Assembly: GCF_051014445.1 (NCBI RefSeq)
Contig: NC_135136.1
Coordinates: 24,570,001 to 24,634,000 of the forward strand
Origin: Colletes latitarsis
Lineage: Eukaryota; Arthropoda; Insecta; Hymenoptera; Colletidae
Direction of reading: 5' to 3'
Length of the DNA stretch: 64,000 nt
Within the stretch, counting starts at the first letter, position 1; each line of letters starts with the position of its first letter. The notes beneath the pieces were generated by a model. The model had not been told where the DNA came from. It did no database searches and saw nothing but the letters and a program-made list of their open reading frames with translations. Shown here in pieces: positions 20,701 to 36,000 of the stretch. The position numbers were made by a program, and so were the translations under genes.

Positions 20701-22014
20701 GGACAGTTAAGTATTTTTTATTATACTGTTAAAGCAATGTGTTTTAAGGGGAGGAGGTTTAAACACCTCGCCTAACCTAACCTCGTCCGGATCTCGAGGG
20801 AAGGAACGCTGGGCAAATGGAAAATAATCGGTGCAAGTTGAATTTATTTTCGCTTAGTCGCCTTATACGATTAAGCCGTTTATTTCTTAAATTTTACTCT
20901 TAATTACAATAGATAGAAGAAAATAATTTTCTAATTTGTTGATGGAGACTTCGTTAAAAAGTAATTATTAACGTTTAAAGTTCCGTCGGTAAAATGCGCA
21001 AGATTTCGGGGGTATGTCTATTCCACTAAAAATGATTGTAATTGACCCCCGCAACCGCAAATAATTTTTCCAAAACGATTTGAATTGAATTTTTTTTTCC
21101 GTCGAACAACCGTTTTCACACCTTCTCGAATTTTTTTCTAGAAAGTGGGTAGGATTTCTGGGGTATGTCTGTTCACCAAAAATGATTCTAATTGACCCCC
21201 ACAGCTAACAATATTTTTTTCAGAACGATTTGAAATATTTTAATTTCGTCGAAAAATTTCACACCTTCTCGAATTTTTTTCTAGAAAGTGGGTAGGATTT
21301 CGAGGGTATGTGTCATTACGCAATGACCAAAAATGATTGTAATTGACCCCCGCAACCGAAAATAATTTTTCCAAAACGATTTGAATTGAATTTTTTTTTC
21401 TCTGTCACCTAATTAGATTTTCGGTAAGGAATTTTTTTCTCGAAAATGCGTAGGATCTCGGGGGGTATGTGTAATGACCAAAAATTATTGTAATTTACCC
21501 TCACAACCGAAAATAATTTTTTTAGAACGATTTGAAAAATTTTTTACCTCTTGTTTTATAGTTGTTCCTTCCGATCCATAGGCATAATTTATGAAAAATC
21601 TTTTAAATGTTTCATATAAATCTTGGCAAGAATTAAATTTTCTGTAAAAAAAAATTAAATAAATTTGTTCTCTGCCTTCTCTAGAAAAGAAAAAATTAAA
21701 TGAGATGAAATCTTATACATTACATGCTTACTTAAATCGCATTGAAAACGAATACCACAAATGTTTCAGAATAATCTGCAAAATGGTCTCACTCGCAAAG
21801 GGTTAATTGAGAAATAAATGTTTGGTAATTGAAAACAGGTAAGCAGGTTATTAACCAGCTGTTTTTTTCGCTAAGACAAATTGAAAACTCGGTTCTAACA
21901 AGGAAAAGTTGGAATGGTACCCGGTTTTGGGTTAGGTTTTACTTTAAGATATGTATTATTAAAGTTATTACAGGTACTATTTTCAGAAATAGAACTATAT
22001 TCTATTCACCACTA

Positions 22015-22111
22015 ATCAGCGTGGCCGTGAGTGATAAGGTGTTTGCCTGCAAGTTCGAGCTTCTTCTTTTGCTCTGCAGATTCGAACCCTGGTAGAACAA
22101 ATCTTTTTTTT
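22015..22111 (+). pseudogene. tRNA-like Pol III unit, copy in unit 3
   Basis: Same boxes and T8 run as the copy at 6683; no difference seen. Confidence 0.5.
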
Positions 22112-24192
22112 ATTTTTTCAATCATATTTTCGTACAATCGTACATAACATGTGACATTATATTTTTGTATGCCCTTCGAATATTTCTTTTTTTTAAAGTT
22201 GAATTTAACCAAAATTACATTTATAACATAATATGTTATTTTCAATGTACGAAGTACATGAATCTGGATGGTACTTTTCGTAAAAACAGTCAAAACATAA
22301 AAATTTCAAGCACCACGTGCATCTAACGAAAGTTCTGTTTTCACAGAAATTACAAAATTTTCTATTTAATGATGATGATGGAATGGAATGACCGCTTCAT
22401 TTACATTGATAAAATGTGAACCTTTTTTTGGATAGTCGTACCTCGTACTTTTTACCTTATACTTGAGGTAAAAAGGGGTATAACCGGGTAAAACAGTTTT
22501 ATGACATTACCTGCTAACTCATGTTACTGTTCTGATGAAAATGAAACGCTATGTTTTGTATTCGACTATGTCCTTTTAAAATTTTTAATCCAACCCATAC
22601 TTTGTATTAAACTGGTAAACGGGATCACTTTTCTTTTGTGGTTTAAACGGTTTGATGGTGCACGTTATTAATTCTGATGGATCGATACAATTATTTTTTT
22701 ATGCAAAGTTAAGCCAAATCAAACATATAATACTATACGGTTTATACGGTTTTATTATACGGTTATCTAAAAACATATCGAGGAAAATCATTATTAATTA
22801 ATTTCTGCAACTATTAATTCTACTACTAAGTTTTGTTTATGTTATAAAAATAAAAACTCTCCTTATTGAAAAATCCCACAGCGTGCACGATACTGGCAAA
22901 GAGTGGATTCTCATTTTAATTTATTAATTTTCAATCTTAAACTATTGATTTTGAAAAATCGTATTAATAATATACATATGTTACGCTCACATATAAGAAT
23001 AATAATAAGAAAAAAATTTCTTTTTTTTTCAATAATTAAAATATGATCAGGGGGTTTTAAAACCCATTTATTTTCGTAAAATAAATTTTACAAAATTTCT
23101 TTTTCAAACTACTTACGTACTTTGCTTATGTGCGCCTACATCGTCATGTGCGTCGGAAAGTAAAAATGCCTGGGCAGTCAGTCGAGAATCTCGACTCGAG
23201 ATTCCAAATCGTATGCCGTTGACGGGAGGTCGGATTTCAGTTGTTAAGAGCGAGAAGGCAAATGTGAGCCTTTCTCTCTCGACTCTCACGAGGCGGTCCG
23301 AAATTACTTCGGGCAGCGTCAGTTTGCCTTTGTCGACTTTCCGAAACATTACGAGCTCACGTACGCGTGAGAGAGCACACTATGCCTTCGGTGCACTTCT
23401 GGCACCTCTGATTTCAGACACTTCCTCTAAACCAATCAAAAAACTTTTCGAACAAAAGTTACACAGAAATGACAACACTTGACAAGAAATTAGCAAAACA
23501 GTTTTTATTCAACAAAAAATCAAGGTCGTTTCAATTTTTTTTTAACAAAAATATATAATTTTTGTCTATCGATTTGTTTGTTGTATCTTTGTATTCTCTT
23601 TAAAAAAAAAGTGTAAGAGGTCTTAGGTCGAAAATTGACTGGAATTCTTTAGAAGCTATGATTTTTGTTCCGAATTCCCATTCACGCGACACACTGTCTC
23701 CGCTCCGCCGCCCCCGGAGGAGGATTAAACTTCATTAAATAAACGAAATACAGTTTGAAACCCTCCTATAACACGGTAGATCGGTTCCTATAAAATGCCG
23801 TGTTGTCTGAAACCGTGTTATATGAGACCTAACCCAGAGCCAGTTCACTCGAAAAGGGAGGGGAGTTTATGGTCCGAAAACTTATTAAAAACGAATATTT
23901 TTTTTTAATTCAATGACAGAATTTACCACACAGTATTTGTTTAAATAAGTAATATATTTAACATAACAGGAAATAATTAAATAAATATGAATGAGCGCAA
24001 GCAGGCTGTTGCAGCTCGTAATGCAAATCAAAACGTAACATACGAGAAACGTCGCGAGAAGGCGTCCCCAAGACGAAAGAAACAAAACCGTCAACGATGT
24101 GAATGACGCGCATCTCAACGACCTATTTTATATCAAACACATATAGATCGCTTTCTCACATTCTACATAAGCAATTTAATTTTTCTATGTAT

Positions 24193-25391
24193 ACAGGGTG
24201 TTCGACCACCCCTGGGAAAAATTTTAATGGGAGATTCTAGAGGCCAAAATAAGACGAAAATCAAGAATATCAATTTGTTGATGGAGGCTTCGTTAAAAAG
24301 TTAAATTAAATTAAATTAAATTAAAAAATTTCAAATCGTTTTGGAAAAATTATTTTCGGTTGCGGGGGTCAATTACAATCATTTTTTATGAATACACATA
24401 TCCCCGACAATCCTACCCTCCTTCGAGAAAAAAATTCGGGTAGGTGGTGAAATTTCTCGGCGAAAAAAAAAATTTTTGAAATCGTTCTAAAAAAATTATT
24501 TCCGATTGCAAGGGTCGATTATAATCATTTTTTATGAATAGATATACCCCGGAAATCCTACCCAGTTTGGAGAAAAAAATTCGAGAAGGTGTGAAATTTT
24601 TCAACAAAATTAAAAAATTTTTAATCGTCCTAAAAAAATTATTTCTGATTGCAGGGACCAATTATAATAATTTTTGGTCGATAGACATACCCTCGAAATC
24701 GTAACCATTTTCGAGAAAAAAATTCCTTACCGAAAATACAATTTCAGACGAAAAATGCTTCCCGTAAATTTTATGTTTGAATCTTTAAAACACCATAACT
24801 TCTGAACGGATTGGACGATTTTAATGTTAAAAAAGCCAAACGCCGCGTATTTTAGTGTAGAATATGTAACAATTATAAAAATATTGGAAAGGTTGTTCCT
24901 TGGCCCCGTAATGTTAGAAAACCCCCATAAAAATGGTCCAATTTTCAACTTATATAGCCATAACTCCTATAATAGTGAATATATTTCAATGAAACTTTTT
25001 TCTCAAGTAGAGCCCATAGGTACCTACAAAAAAGTATTAAACAACTTTTCTGTAGGACGTCAAGCGAAATTATTAAAAATCAAAAACGAATTTTTAAGAA
25101 AAATCAACAGGGGATAGGTAGGTAGGTAGGTAAGTAGGTAGGTAGGTGCCTAAATTTTTCGGCGAAATTGAAAAGTTTCAAATCGTTCTGGAAAAATTAT
25201 TTTCGGTTGCGGAGGTAAATTATAATCATTTTCGGTGAATAGACATACTCCCGAAATCTTACCCACTTTCGAGAAAAAATTCAGTATTGGCGGAACTTTA
25301 AACGTTAATAACTTTTTAACGAAGCCACCATCAACAAATTGGTATTCTTGATTTTCGTCTTATTTTGGCCTCTAGAATGTATGTATGTATA
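24193..25391. mobile_element. 1.2-kb TIR element, copy in unit 4
   Basis: Carries C at 24629 and the TAAG interruption (A at 25133), with T at unit position 2073. Confidence 0.75.
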
Positions 25392-28300
25392 ACAGAAAAC
25401 AAAAAAACACAAAAAATATTATTTTAATTTAACGCAACCTTAATTTAATAAATTATAATTTCTAATAATATATTTTTTCATGTAAAGCCACTATATTTCT
25501 TTCATTATTCTTTCGCGTCATTACTTTAAGGTAATTTAGGTTTTAAATATGTTAAGCAAAAATCATGTTATCCAGTGCTGTACAAAGGTTTTCGCAATTT
25601 TCTTATCGTGTTAGAGCGAAAGCGTGTTATAGGGGATATGATGCCGTGTTGCAGGGGACAAGCATCCCTGTATAGGGAAATTCTCTTTTACAAATGTCGA
25701 CGGAATCCCGACGTAACACCTGTATTCACGAGTTGTTATTAATGAAGTTGAAGGTAGACGATCAACCAAGATTCACACGTAACCAGTCTTCCGAATTCAA
25801 GGACACTTCAATTTGGCGACAAGCATGGGATGCTGCTCACGAAATACACGAAACTTTCGTCGTGAGAGTAGCAGGTGAAATTTACTTACATAACCTAAAT
25901 CGAGCACGTACTCTACCTCACTTACGGGCACGAACGTAAGGCGATTTATACAGTCGATATCGCCGATTTTTACAAAAGGTAAGTTTTAACATTTAAGTAA
26001 ACAAAGCCTCTGTAAGTTTTATTTTCCATACTTCAAAAGTAAAAATAAATACATGAAAAAAGAAAAAAACGTTCTTGACAAGTCCTATAAAATACTTGAG
26101 TTCAGTTTGTTCATAATTCATCGGTAAAAGAATCTAACTCTATGTTATCCGATACACAAGATATAAAGTCAGTTTCTCCTTTCATTATTAGATGCGTTGA
26201 CTTTAATTTTATAAATTATGATGATAAGTATGATGATTTTACAGAAAGAGTTTATTTTTAATATTAAAGATTTCCTATATAAAGACAAGAAGGATATTTT
26301 TACCAATATCTATCTATCTATCTTAATATTCTTCCCACTTGGCCCACTTACTTTAACGAGTCTGAGTAAATCATCAGTACTATCTCTATTTTTATTAATA
26401 AAAATAATAGTTGGATAACATAGAACTTAATATTATTAGTCACACCACTAATAAAATGAATCTGCGATTCCATATCCAAAGATATAGTATAAGCTAGAAA
26501 ATTCAGATTATTCAAGTTACTTCTATCACTGGTCAAATTTTTTATGAAATTCATGCTCTTTAAAATATAATTATAATCTACTGGGACTTTTAGTTAACTT
26601 ATGTTTTAATAAATCAATAATCAAAGTATCTATAATTAATATTAAAATCAAATAAGAGTAGTCGAAATAGTATTAATATTATCTTTTGTTAATACTATCA
26701 GTCTCTGATATTTAAATTTTATTAAATATTTTAAATCTGTTATCACCTTGTTCAAATAATTTATTACTAGCTTTGATAATATATTTTGGGATGGATGTTT
26801 TAAGAATGGAATAAAAGGAATTCAGTTGTGAATTTTTATGAGGAATAAAGGGATATTATTATACTATCAACATGTATATCGTTCTTTAACTTGCCCATTT
26901 AGATATTTATATACTTGTATAAATATAAACCCACACTAAAATCATGTAAATATCTAAATCATTTTTAAATCTATGATTTGGAAAATTTTAGGGACTTGGA
27001 ACTTAATTCATCTTTTATCTTACAGTTTTATCACACTTTAGAAGATAAAAATCATAATTAAACTTACATATACATAAATAATAATTTAATTTATTTTGCA
27101 TAAAAACAGTCCTCTTCGTGCCTTTATATTTTCATTTTCTATGACCAAAAATTCGAAATTCGTTTCATTTTTACAAAAAAAGTGATTGGGATGTCCCAAT
27201 CGGTAAGTATCATTTGTCGATTATCTTAAATATCTTATTATATTTTTTATATACTAAATTTTCAAACCTCTTTACCTTGATATCTTCTTTTTCATGTAAT
27301 TTGAATACTTTTCTAAAGTAATCTTTTGTAAAATGTTCTGTTAATCTAAATTATCTAATAAATCTATATCAGAATTAGTTAATTCTGTTATAAGATAAGT
27401 GAAATCAATGAAGACGAAGTTGCCAATATCAATTAAGTCAACTACTTTTGGTAATACATTTGGTTAAACATTCTTTCTTATTTTTTATCTCTGAATTTCG
27501 AGATTACACAGATTAAAAAAATTTGTCTCTCTTTATTATTGTATCTATTTTTTCAGAGGGTAAATAGGTTCGTCATCCCCTTCTTCATTTGGCTTATCTT
27601 CATTTTCTTTCTTTCTTTCTTTCTTTCTTTATTTGAAATTTGAAAAGTCTATTATTAACTTTTATTAACTTAACCCAGACCTAACCAGACCACAATTCAT
27701 CTTTCATATATTACTTCTAAATTCTTTCTTATTAATACTTTTCTGTATTAAAAAGGTAAGTAGTCTTTCATGTGATGCTTATTCAACATTCTTACTACAG
27801 CTTGGTGTTGTTGTTGTTAATTGTTGTTTCTTTTTTTTACCAAGAATAAAGTTATTTAAGAAGTTTATGCAGAAAATTTCACGTGAAAAATTTATTTTCT
27901 TAGAAAAGTACAACGTAGAACTATGATATGATATGTTGTTTGTTTATAAAATCATCAATAACTACGTATAAATATGGAATTATATGGATTATATGGAAAT
28001 ATGGAATTATTCTATATTCTAACATTTAAACGACATTATACATACAATAATTGTATTAACCATATATCCAAGCTAACCAGTTTAGCCAGCATATGGACTT
28101 CTTTAACAGTTCTCCGTATTCCTTCAAATAGCATGTCATTAGTGTTGTACGCACTGCATCTCATATTATACGCAATTAATGTGACTTTTATACATATTAT
28201 GCAACTGTATTATATCAACAAAGGGTGTACAAACCCGTAAATAAATAAATAAATAAATAAATAAAGAAGTATTAAAAAAAGGGTAACGTGGAACTTGAAA

Positions 28301-29680
28301 TGATTTTTTAGTTATTTTCTTTGGATATTAAAGTAGATTTCATTGGATGTAAGAGTAGATGTAATTGGACAGTTAAGTATTTTTTATTATACTGTTAAAG
28401 CAATGTGTTTTAAGGGGAGGAGGTTTAAACACCTCGCCTAACCTAACCTCGTCCGGATCTCGAGGGAAGGAACGCTGGGCAAATGGAAAATAATCGGTGC
28501 AAGTTGAATTTATTTTCGCTTAGTCGCCTTATACGATTAAGCCGTTTATTTCTTAAATTTTACTCTTAATTACAATAGATAGAAGAAAATAATTTTCTAA
28601 TTTGTTGATGGAGACTTCGTTAAAAAGTAATTATTAACGTTTAAAGTTCCGTCGGTAAAATGCGCAAGATTTCGGGGGTATGTCTATTCCACTAAAAATG
28701 ATTGTAATTGACCCCCGCAACCGCAAATAATTTTTCCAAAACGATTTGAATTGAATTTTTTTTTCCGTCGAACAACCGTTTTCACACCTTCTCGAATTTT
28801 TTTCTAGAAAGTGGGTAGGATTTCTGGGGTATGTCTGTTCACCAAAAATGATTCTAATTGACCCCCACAGCTAACAATATTTTTTTCAGAACGATTTGAA
28901 ATATTTTAATTTCGTCGAAAAATTTCACACCTTCTCGAATTTTTTTCTAGAAAGTGGGTAGGATTTCGAGGGTATGTGTCATTACGCAATGACCAAAAAT
29001 GATTGTAATTGACCCCCGCAACCGAAAATAATTTTTCCAAAACGATTTGAATTGAATTTTTTTTTCTCTGTCACCTAATTAGATTTTCGGTAAGGAATTT
29101 TTTTCTCGAAAATGCGTAGGATCTCGGGGGGTATGTGTAATGACCAAAAATTATTGTAATTTACCCTCACAACCGAAAATAATTTTTTTAGAACGATTTG
29201 AAAAATTTTTTACCTCTTGTTTTATAGTTGTTCCTTCCGATCCATAGGCATAATTTATGAAAAATCTTTTAAATGTTTCATATAAATCTTGGCAAGAATT
29301 AAATTTTCTGTAAAAAAAAATTAAATAAATTTGTTCTCTGCCTTCTCTAGAAAAGAAAAAATTAAATGAGATGAAATCTTATACATTACATGCTTACTTA
29401 AATCGCATTGAAAACGAATACCACAAATGTTTCAGAATAATCTGCAAAATGGTCTCACTCGCAAAGGGTTAATTGAGAAATAAATGTTTGGTAATTGAAA
29501 ACAGGTAAGCAGGTTATTAACCAGCTGTTTTTTTCGCTAAGACAAATTGAAAACTCGGTTCTAACAAGGAAAAGTTGGAATGGTACCCGGTTTTGGGTTA
29601 GGTTTTACTTTAAGATATGTATTATTAAAGTTATTACAGGTACTATTTTCAGAAATAGAACTATATTCTATTCACCACTA

Positions 29681-29777
29681 ATCAGCGTGGCCGTGAGTGA
29701 TAAGGTGTTTGCCTGCAAGTTCGAGCTTCTTCTTTTGCTCTGCAGATTCGAACCCTGGTAGAACAAATCTTTTTTTT
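29681..29777 (+). pseudogene. tRNA-like Pol III unit, copy in unit 4
   Basis: Same boxes and T8 run as the copy at 6683; no difference seen. Confidence 0.5.
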
Positions 29778-31858
29778 ATTTTTTCAATCATATTTTCGTA
29801 CAATCGTACATAACATGTGACATTATATTTTTGTATGCCCTTCGAATATTTCTTTTTTTTAAAGTTGAATTTAACCAAAATTACATTTATAACATAATAT
29901 GTTATTTTCAATGTACGAAGTACATGAATCTGGATGGTACTTTTCGTAAAAACAGTCAAAACATAAAAATTTCAAGCACCACGTGCATCTAACGAAAGTT
30001 CTGTTTTCACAGAAATTACAAAATTTTCTATTTAATGATGATGATGGAATGGAATGACCGCTTCATTTACATTGATAAAATGTGAACCTTTTTTTGGATA
30101 GTCGTACCTCGTACTTTTTACCTTATACTTGAGGTAAAAAGGGGTATAACCGGGTAAAACAGTTTTATGACATTACCTGCTAACTCATGTTACTGTTCTG
30201 ATGAAAATGAAACGCTATGTTTTGTATTCGACTATGTCCTTTTAAAATTTTTAATCCAACCCATACTTTGTATTAAACTGGTAAACGGGATCACTTTTCT
30301 TTTGTGGTTTAAACGGTTTGATGGTGCACGTTATTAATTCTGATGGATCGATACAATTATTTTTTTATGCAAAGTTAAGCCAAATCAAACATATAATACT
30401 ATACGGTTTATACGGTTTTATTATACGGTTATCTAAAAACATATCGAGGAAAATCATTATTAATTAATTTCTGCAACTATTAATTCTACTACTAAGTTTT
30501 GTTTATGTTATAAAAATAAAAACTCTCCTTATTGAAAAATCCCACAGCGTGCACGATACTGGCAAAGAGTGGATTCTCATTTTAATTTATTAATTTTCAA
30601 TCTTAAACTATTGATTTTGAAAAATCGTATTAATAATATACATATGTTACGCTCACATATAAGAATAATAATAAGAAAAAAATTTCTTTTTTTTTCAATA
30701 ATTAAAATATGATCAGGGGGTTTTAAAACCCATTTATTTTCGTAAAATAAATTTTACAAAATTTCTTTTTCAAACTACTTACGTACTTTGCTTATGTGCG
30801 CCTACATCGTCATGTGCGTCGGAAAGTAAAAATGCCTGGGCAGTCAGTCGAGAATCTCGACTCGAGATTCCAAATCGTATGCCGTTGACGGGAGGTCGGA
30901 TTTCAGTTGTTAAGAGCGAGAAGGCAAATGTGAGCCTTTCTCTCTCGACTCTCACGAGGCGGTCCGAAATTACTTCGGGCAGCGTCAGTTTGCCTTTGTC
31001 GACTTTCCGAAACATTACGAGCTCACGTACGCGTGAGAGAGCACACTATGCCTTCGGTGCACTTCTGGCACCTCTGATTTCAGACACTTCCTCTAAACCA
31101 ATCAAAAAACTTTTCGAACAAAAGTTACACAGAAATGACAACACTTGACAAGAAATTAGCAAAACAGTTTTTATTCAACAAAAAATCAAGGTCGTTTCAA
31201 TTTTTTTTTAACAAAAATATATAATTTTTGTCTATCGATTTGTTTGTTGTATCTTTGTATTCTCTTTAAAAAAAAAGTGTAAGAGGTCTTAGGTCGAAAA
31301 TTGACTGGAATTCTTTAGAAGCTATGATTTTTGTTCCGAATTCCCATTCACGCGACACACTGTCTCCGCTCCGCCGCCCCCGGAGGAGGATTAAACTTCA
31401 TTAAATAAACGAAATACAGTTTGAAACCCTCCTATAACACGGTAGATCGGTTCCTATAAAATGCCGTGTTGTCTGAAACCGTGTTATATGAGACCTAACC
31501 CAGAGCCAGTTCACTCGAAAAGGGAGGGGAGTTTATGGTCCGAAAACTTATTAAAAACGAATATTTTTTTTTAATTCAATGACAGAATTTACCACACAGT
31601 ATTTGTTTAAATAAGTAATATATTTAACATAACAGGAAATAATTAAATAAATATGAATGAGCGCAAGCAGGCTGTTGCAGCTCGTAATGCAAATCAAAAC
31701 GTAACATACGAGAAACGTCGCGAGAAGGCGTCCCCAAGACGAAAGAAACAAAACCGTCAACGATGTGAATGACGCGCATCTCAACGACCTATTTTATATC
31801 AAACACATATAGATCGCTTTCTCACATTCTACATAAGCAATTTAATTTTTCTATGTAT

Positions 31859-33057
31859 ACAGGGTGTTCGACCACCCCTGGGAAAAATTTTAATGGGAGA
31901 TTCTAGAGGCCAAAATAAGACGAAAATCAAGAATATCAATTTGTTGATGGAGGCTTCGTTAAAAAGTTAAATTAAATTAAATTAAATTAAAAAATTTCAA
32001 ATCGTTTTGGAAAAATTATTTTCGGTTGCGGGGGTCAATTACAATCATTTTTTATGAATACACATATCCCCGACAATCCTACCCTCCTTCGAGAAAAAAA
32101 TTCGGGTAGGTGGTGAAATTTCTCGGCGAAAAAAAAAATTTTTGAAATCGTTCTAAAAAAATTATTTCCGATTGCAAGGGTCGATTATAATCATTTTTTA
32201 TGAATAGATATACCCCGGAAATCCTACCCAGTTTGGAGAAAAAAATTCGAGAGGGTGTGAAATTTTTCAACAAAGTTAAAAAATTTTTAATCGTTCTAAA
32301 AAAATTATTTCTGATTGCAGGGACCAATTATAATAATTTTTGGTCGATAGACATACCCTCGAAATCGTAACCATTTTCGAGAAAAAAATTCCTTACCGAA
32401 AATACAATTTCAGACGAAAAATGCTTCCCGTAAATTTTATGTTTGAATCTTTAAAACACCATAACTTCTGAACGGATTGGACGATTTTAATGTTAAAAAA
32501 GCCAAACGCCGCGTATTTTAGTGTAGAATATGTAACAATTATAAAAATATTGGAAAGGTTGTTCCTTGGCCCCGTAATGTTAGAAAACCCCCATAAAAAT
32601 GGTCCAATTTTCAACTTATATAGCCATAACTCCTATAATAGTGAATATATTTCAATGAAACTTTTTTCTCAAGTAGAGCCCATAGGTACCTACAAAAAAG
32701 TATTAAACAACTTTTCTGTAGGACGTCAAGCGAAATGATTAAAAATCAAAAACGAATTTTTAAGAAAAATCAACAGGGGATAGGTAGGTAGGTAGGTAGG
32801 TAGGTAGGTAGGTGCCTAAATTTTTCGGCGAAATTGAAAAGTTTCAAATCGTTCTGGAAAAATTATTTTCGGTTGCGGAGGTAAATTATAATCATTTTCG
32901 GTGAATAGACATACTCCCGAAATCTTACCCACTTTCGAGAAAAAATTCAGTATTGGCGGAACTTTAAACGTTAATAACTTTTTAACGAAGCCACCATCAA
33001 CAAATTGGTATTCTTGATTTTCGTCTTATTTTGGCCTCTAGAATGTATGTATGTATA
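31859..33057. mobile_element. 1.2-kb TIR element, copy in unit 5
   Basis: Carries G at 32253, private G at 32275, and G at 32737. Confidence 0.75.
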
Positions 33058-36000
33058 ACAGAAAACAAAAAAACACAAAAAATATTATTTTAATTTAACG
33101 CAACCTTAATTTAATAAATTATAATTTCTAATAATATATTTTTTCATGTAAAGCCACTATATTTCTTTCATTATTCTTTCGCGTCATTACTTTAAGGTAA
33201 TTTAGGTTTTAAATATGTTAAGCAAAAATCATGTTATCCAGTGCTGTACAAAGGTTTTCGCAATTTTCTTATCGTGTTAGAGCGAAAGCGTGTTATAGGG
33301 GATATGATGCCGTGTTGCAGGGGACAAGCATCCCTGTATAGGGAAATTCTCTTTTACAAATGTCGACGGAATCCCGACGTAACACCTGTATTCACGAGTT
33401 GTTATTAATGAAGTTGAAGGTAGACGATCAACCAAGATTCACACGTAACCAGTCTTCCGAATTCAAGGACACTTCAATTTGGCGACAAGCATGGGATGCT
33501 GCTCACGAAATACACGAAACTTTCGTCGTGAGAGTAGCAGGTGAAATTTACTTACATAACCTAAATCGAGCACGTACTCTACCTCACTTACGGGCACGAA
33601 CGTAAGGCGATTTATACAGTCGATATCGCCGATTTTTACAAAAGGTAAGTTTTAACATTTAAGTAAACAAAGCCTCTGTAAGTTTTATTTTCCATACTTC
33701 AAAAGTAAAAATAAATACATGAAAAAAGAAAAAAACGTTCTTGACAAGTCCTATAAAATACTTGAGTTCAGTTTGTTCATAATTCATCGGTAAAAGAATC
33801 TAACTCTATGTTATCCGATACACAAGATATAAAGTCAGTTTCTCCTTTCATTATTAGATGCGTTGACTTTAATTTTATAAATTATGATGATAAGTATGAT
33901 GATTTTACAGAAAGAGTTTATTTTTAATATTAAAGATTTCCTATATAAAGACAAGAAGGATATTTTTACCAATATCTATCTATCTATCTTAATATTCTTC
34001 CCACTTGGCCCACTTACTTTAACGAGTCTGAGTAAATCATCAGTACTATCTCTATTTTTATTAATAAAAATAATAGTTGGATAACATAGAACTTAATATT
34101 ATTAGTCACACCACTAATAAAATGAATCTGCGATTCCATATCCAAAGATATAGTATAAGCTAGAAAATTCAGATTATTCAAGTTACTTCTATCACTGGTC
34201 AAATTTTTTATGAAATTCATGCTCTTTAAAATATAATTATAATCTACTGGGACTTTTAGTTAACTTATGTTTTAATAAATCAATAATCAAAGTATCTATA
34301 ATTAATATTAAAATCAAATAAGAGTAGTCGAAATAGTATTAATATTATCTTTTGTTAATACTATCAGTCTCTGATATTTAAATTTTATTAAATATTTTAA
34401 ATCTGTTATCACCTTGTTCAAATAATTTATTACTAGCTTTGATAATATATTTTGGGATGGATGTTTTAAGAATGGAATAAAAGGAATTCAGTTGTGAATT
34501 TTTATGAGGAATAAAGGGATATTATTATACTATCAACATGTATATCGTTCTTTAACTTGCCCATTTAGATATTTATATACTTGTATAAATATAAACCCAC
34601 ACTAAAATCATGTAAATATCTAAATCATTTTTAAATCTATGATTTGGAAAATTTTAGGGACTTGGAACTTAATTCATCTTTTATCTTACAGTTTTATCAC
34701 ACTTTAGAAGATAAAAATCATAATTAAACTTACATATACATAAATAATAATTTAATTTATTTTGTATAAAAACAGTCCTCTTCGTGCCTTTATATTTTCA
34801 TTTTCTATGACCAAAAATTCGAAATTCGTTTCATTTTTACAAAAAAAGTGATTGGGATGTCCCAATCGGTAAGTATCATTTGTCGATTATCTTAAATATC
34901 TTATTATATTTTTTATATACTAAATTTTCAAACCTCTTTACCTTGATATCTTCTTTTTCATGTAATTTGAATACTTTTCTAAAGTAATCTTTTGTAAAAT
35001 GTTCTGTTAATCTAAATTATCTAATAAATCTATATCAGAATTAGTTAATTCTGTTATAAGATAAGTGAAATCAATGAAGACGAAGTTGCCAATATCAATT
35101 AAGTCAACTACTTTTGGTAATACATTTGGTTAAACATTCTTTCTTATTTTTTATCTCTGAATTTCGAGATTACACAGATTAAAAAAATTTGTCTCTCTTT
35201 ATTATTGTATCTATTTTTTCAGAGGGTAAATAGGTTCGTCATCCCCTTCTTCATTTGGCTTATCTTCATTTTCTTTCTTTCTTTCTTTCTTTCTTTATTT
35301 GAAATTTGAAAAGTCTATTATTAACTTTTATTAACTTAACCCAGACCTAACCAGACCACAATTCATCTTTCATATATTACTTCTAAATTCTTTCTTATTA
35401 ATACTTTTCTGTATTAAAAAGGTAAGTAGTCTTTCATGTGATGCTTATTCAACATTCTTACTACAGCTTGGTGTTGTTGTTGTTAATTGTTGTTTCTTTT
35501 TTTTACCAAGAATAAAGTTATTTAAGAAGTTTATGCAGAAAATTTCACGTGAAAAATTTATTTTCTTAGAAAAGTACAACGTAGAACTATGATATGATAT
35601 GTTGTTTGTTTATAAAATCATCAATAACTACGTATAAATATGGAATTATATGGATTATATGGAAATATGGAATTATTCTATATTCTAACATTTAAACGAC
35701 ATTATACATACAATAATTGTATTAACCATATATCCAAGCTAACCAGTTTAGCCAGCATATGGACTTCTTTAACAGTTCTCCGTATTCCTTCAAATAGCAT
35801 GTCATTAGTGTTGTACGCACTGCATCTCATATTATACGCAATTAATGTGACTTTTATACATATTATGCAACTGTATTATATCAACAAAGGGTGTACAAAC
35901 CCGTAAATAAATAAATAAATAAATAAATAAAGAAGTATTAAAAAAAGGGTAACGTGGAACTTGAAATGATTTTTTAGTTATTTTCTTTGGATATTAAAGT

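Larger units (their letters stand above)
15333..22998. repeat. Array unit 3 (7,666 bp)
   Basis: Alleles: G at 16921 (unit 1589), private A at 16939 (unit 1607), T at unit 1631, G at 17405 (unit 2073), C at 19433 (unit 4101). Landmarks: 1.2-kb element 16527-17725, 81-codon ORF 18028-18273, inverted relative 20933-21557, tRNA-like unit 22015-22111. Confidence 0.95.
22999..30664. repeat. Array unit 4 (7,666 bp)
   Basis: Alleles: A at unit 1589, C at 24629 (unit 1631), T at unit 2073, A at 25133 (unit 2135, a TAAG interruption of the TAGG tract), C at unit 4101. Landmarks: 1.2-kb element 24193-25391, 81-codon ORF 25694-25939, inverted relative 28599-29223, tRNA-like unit 29681-29777. Confidence 0.95.
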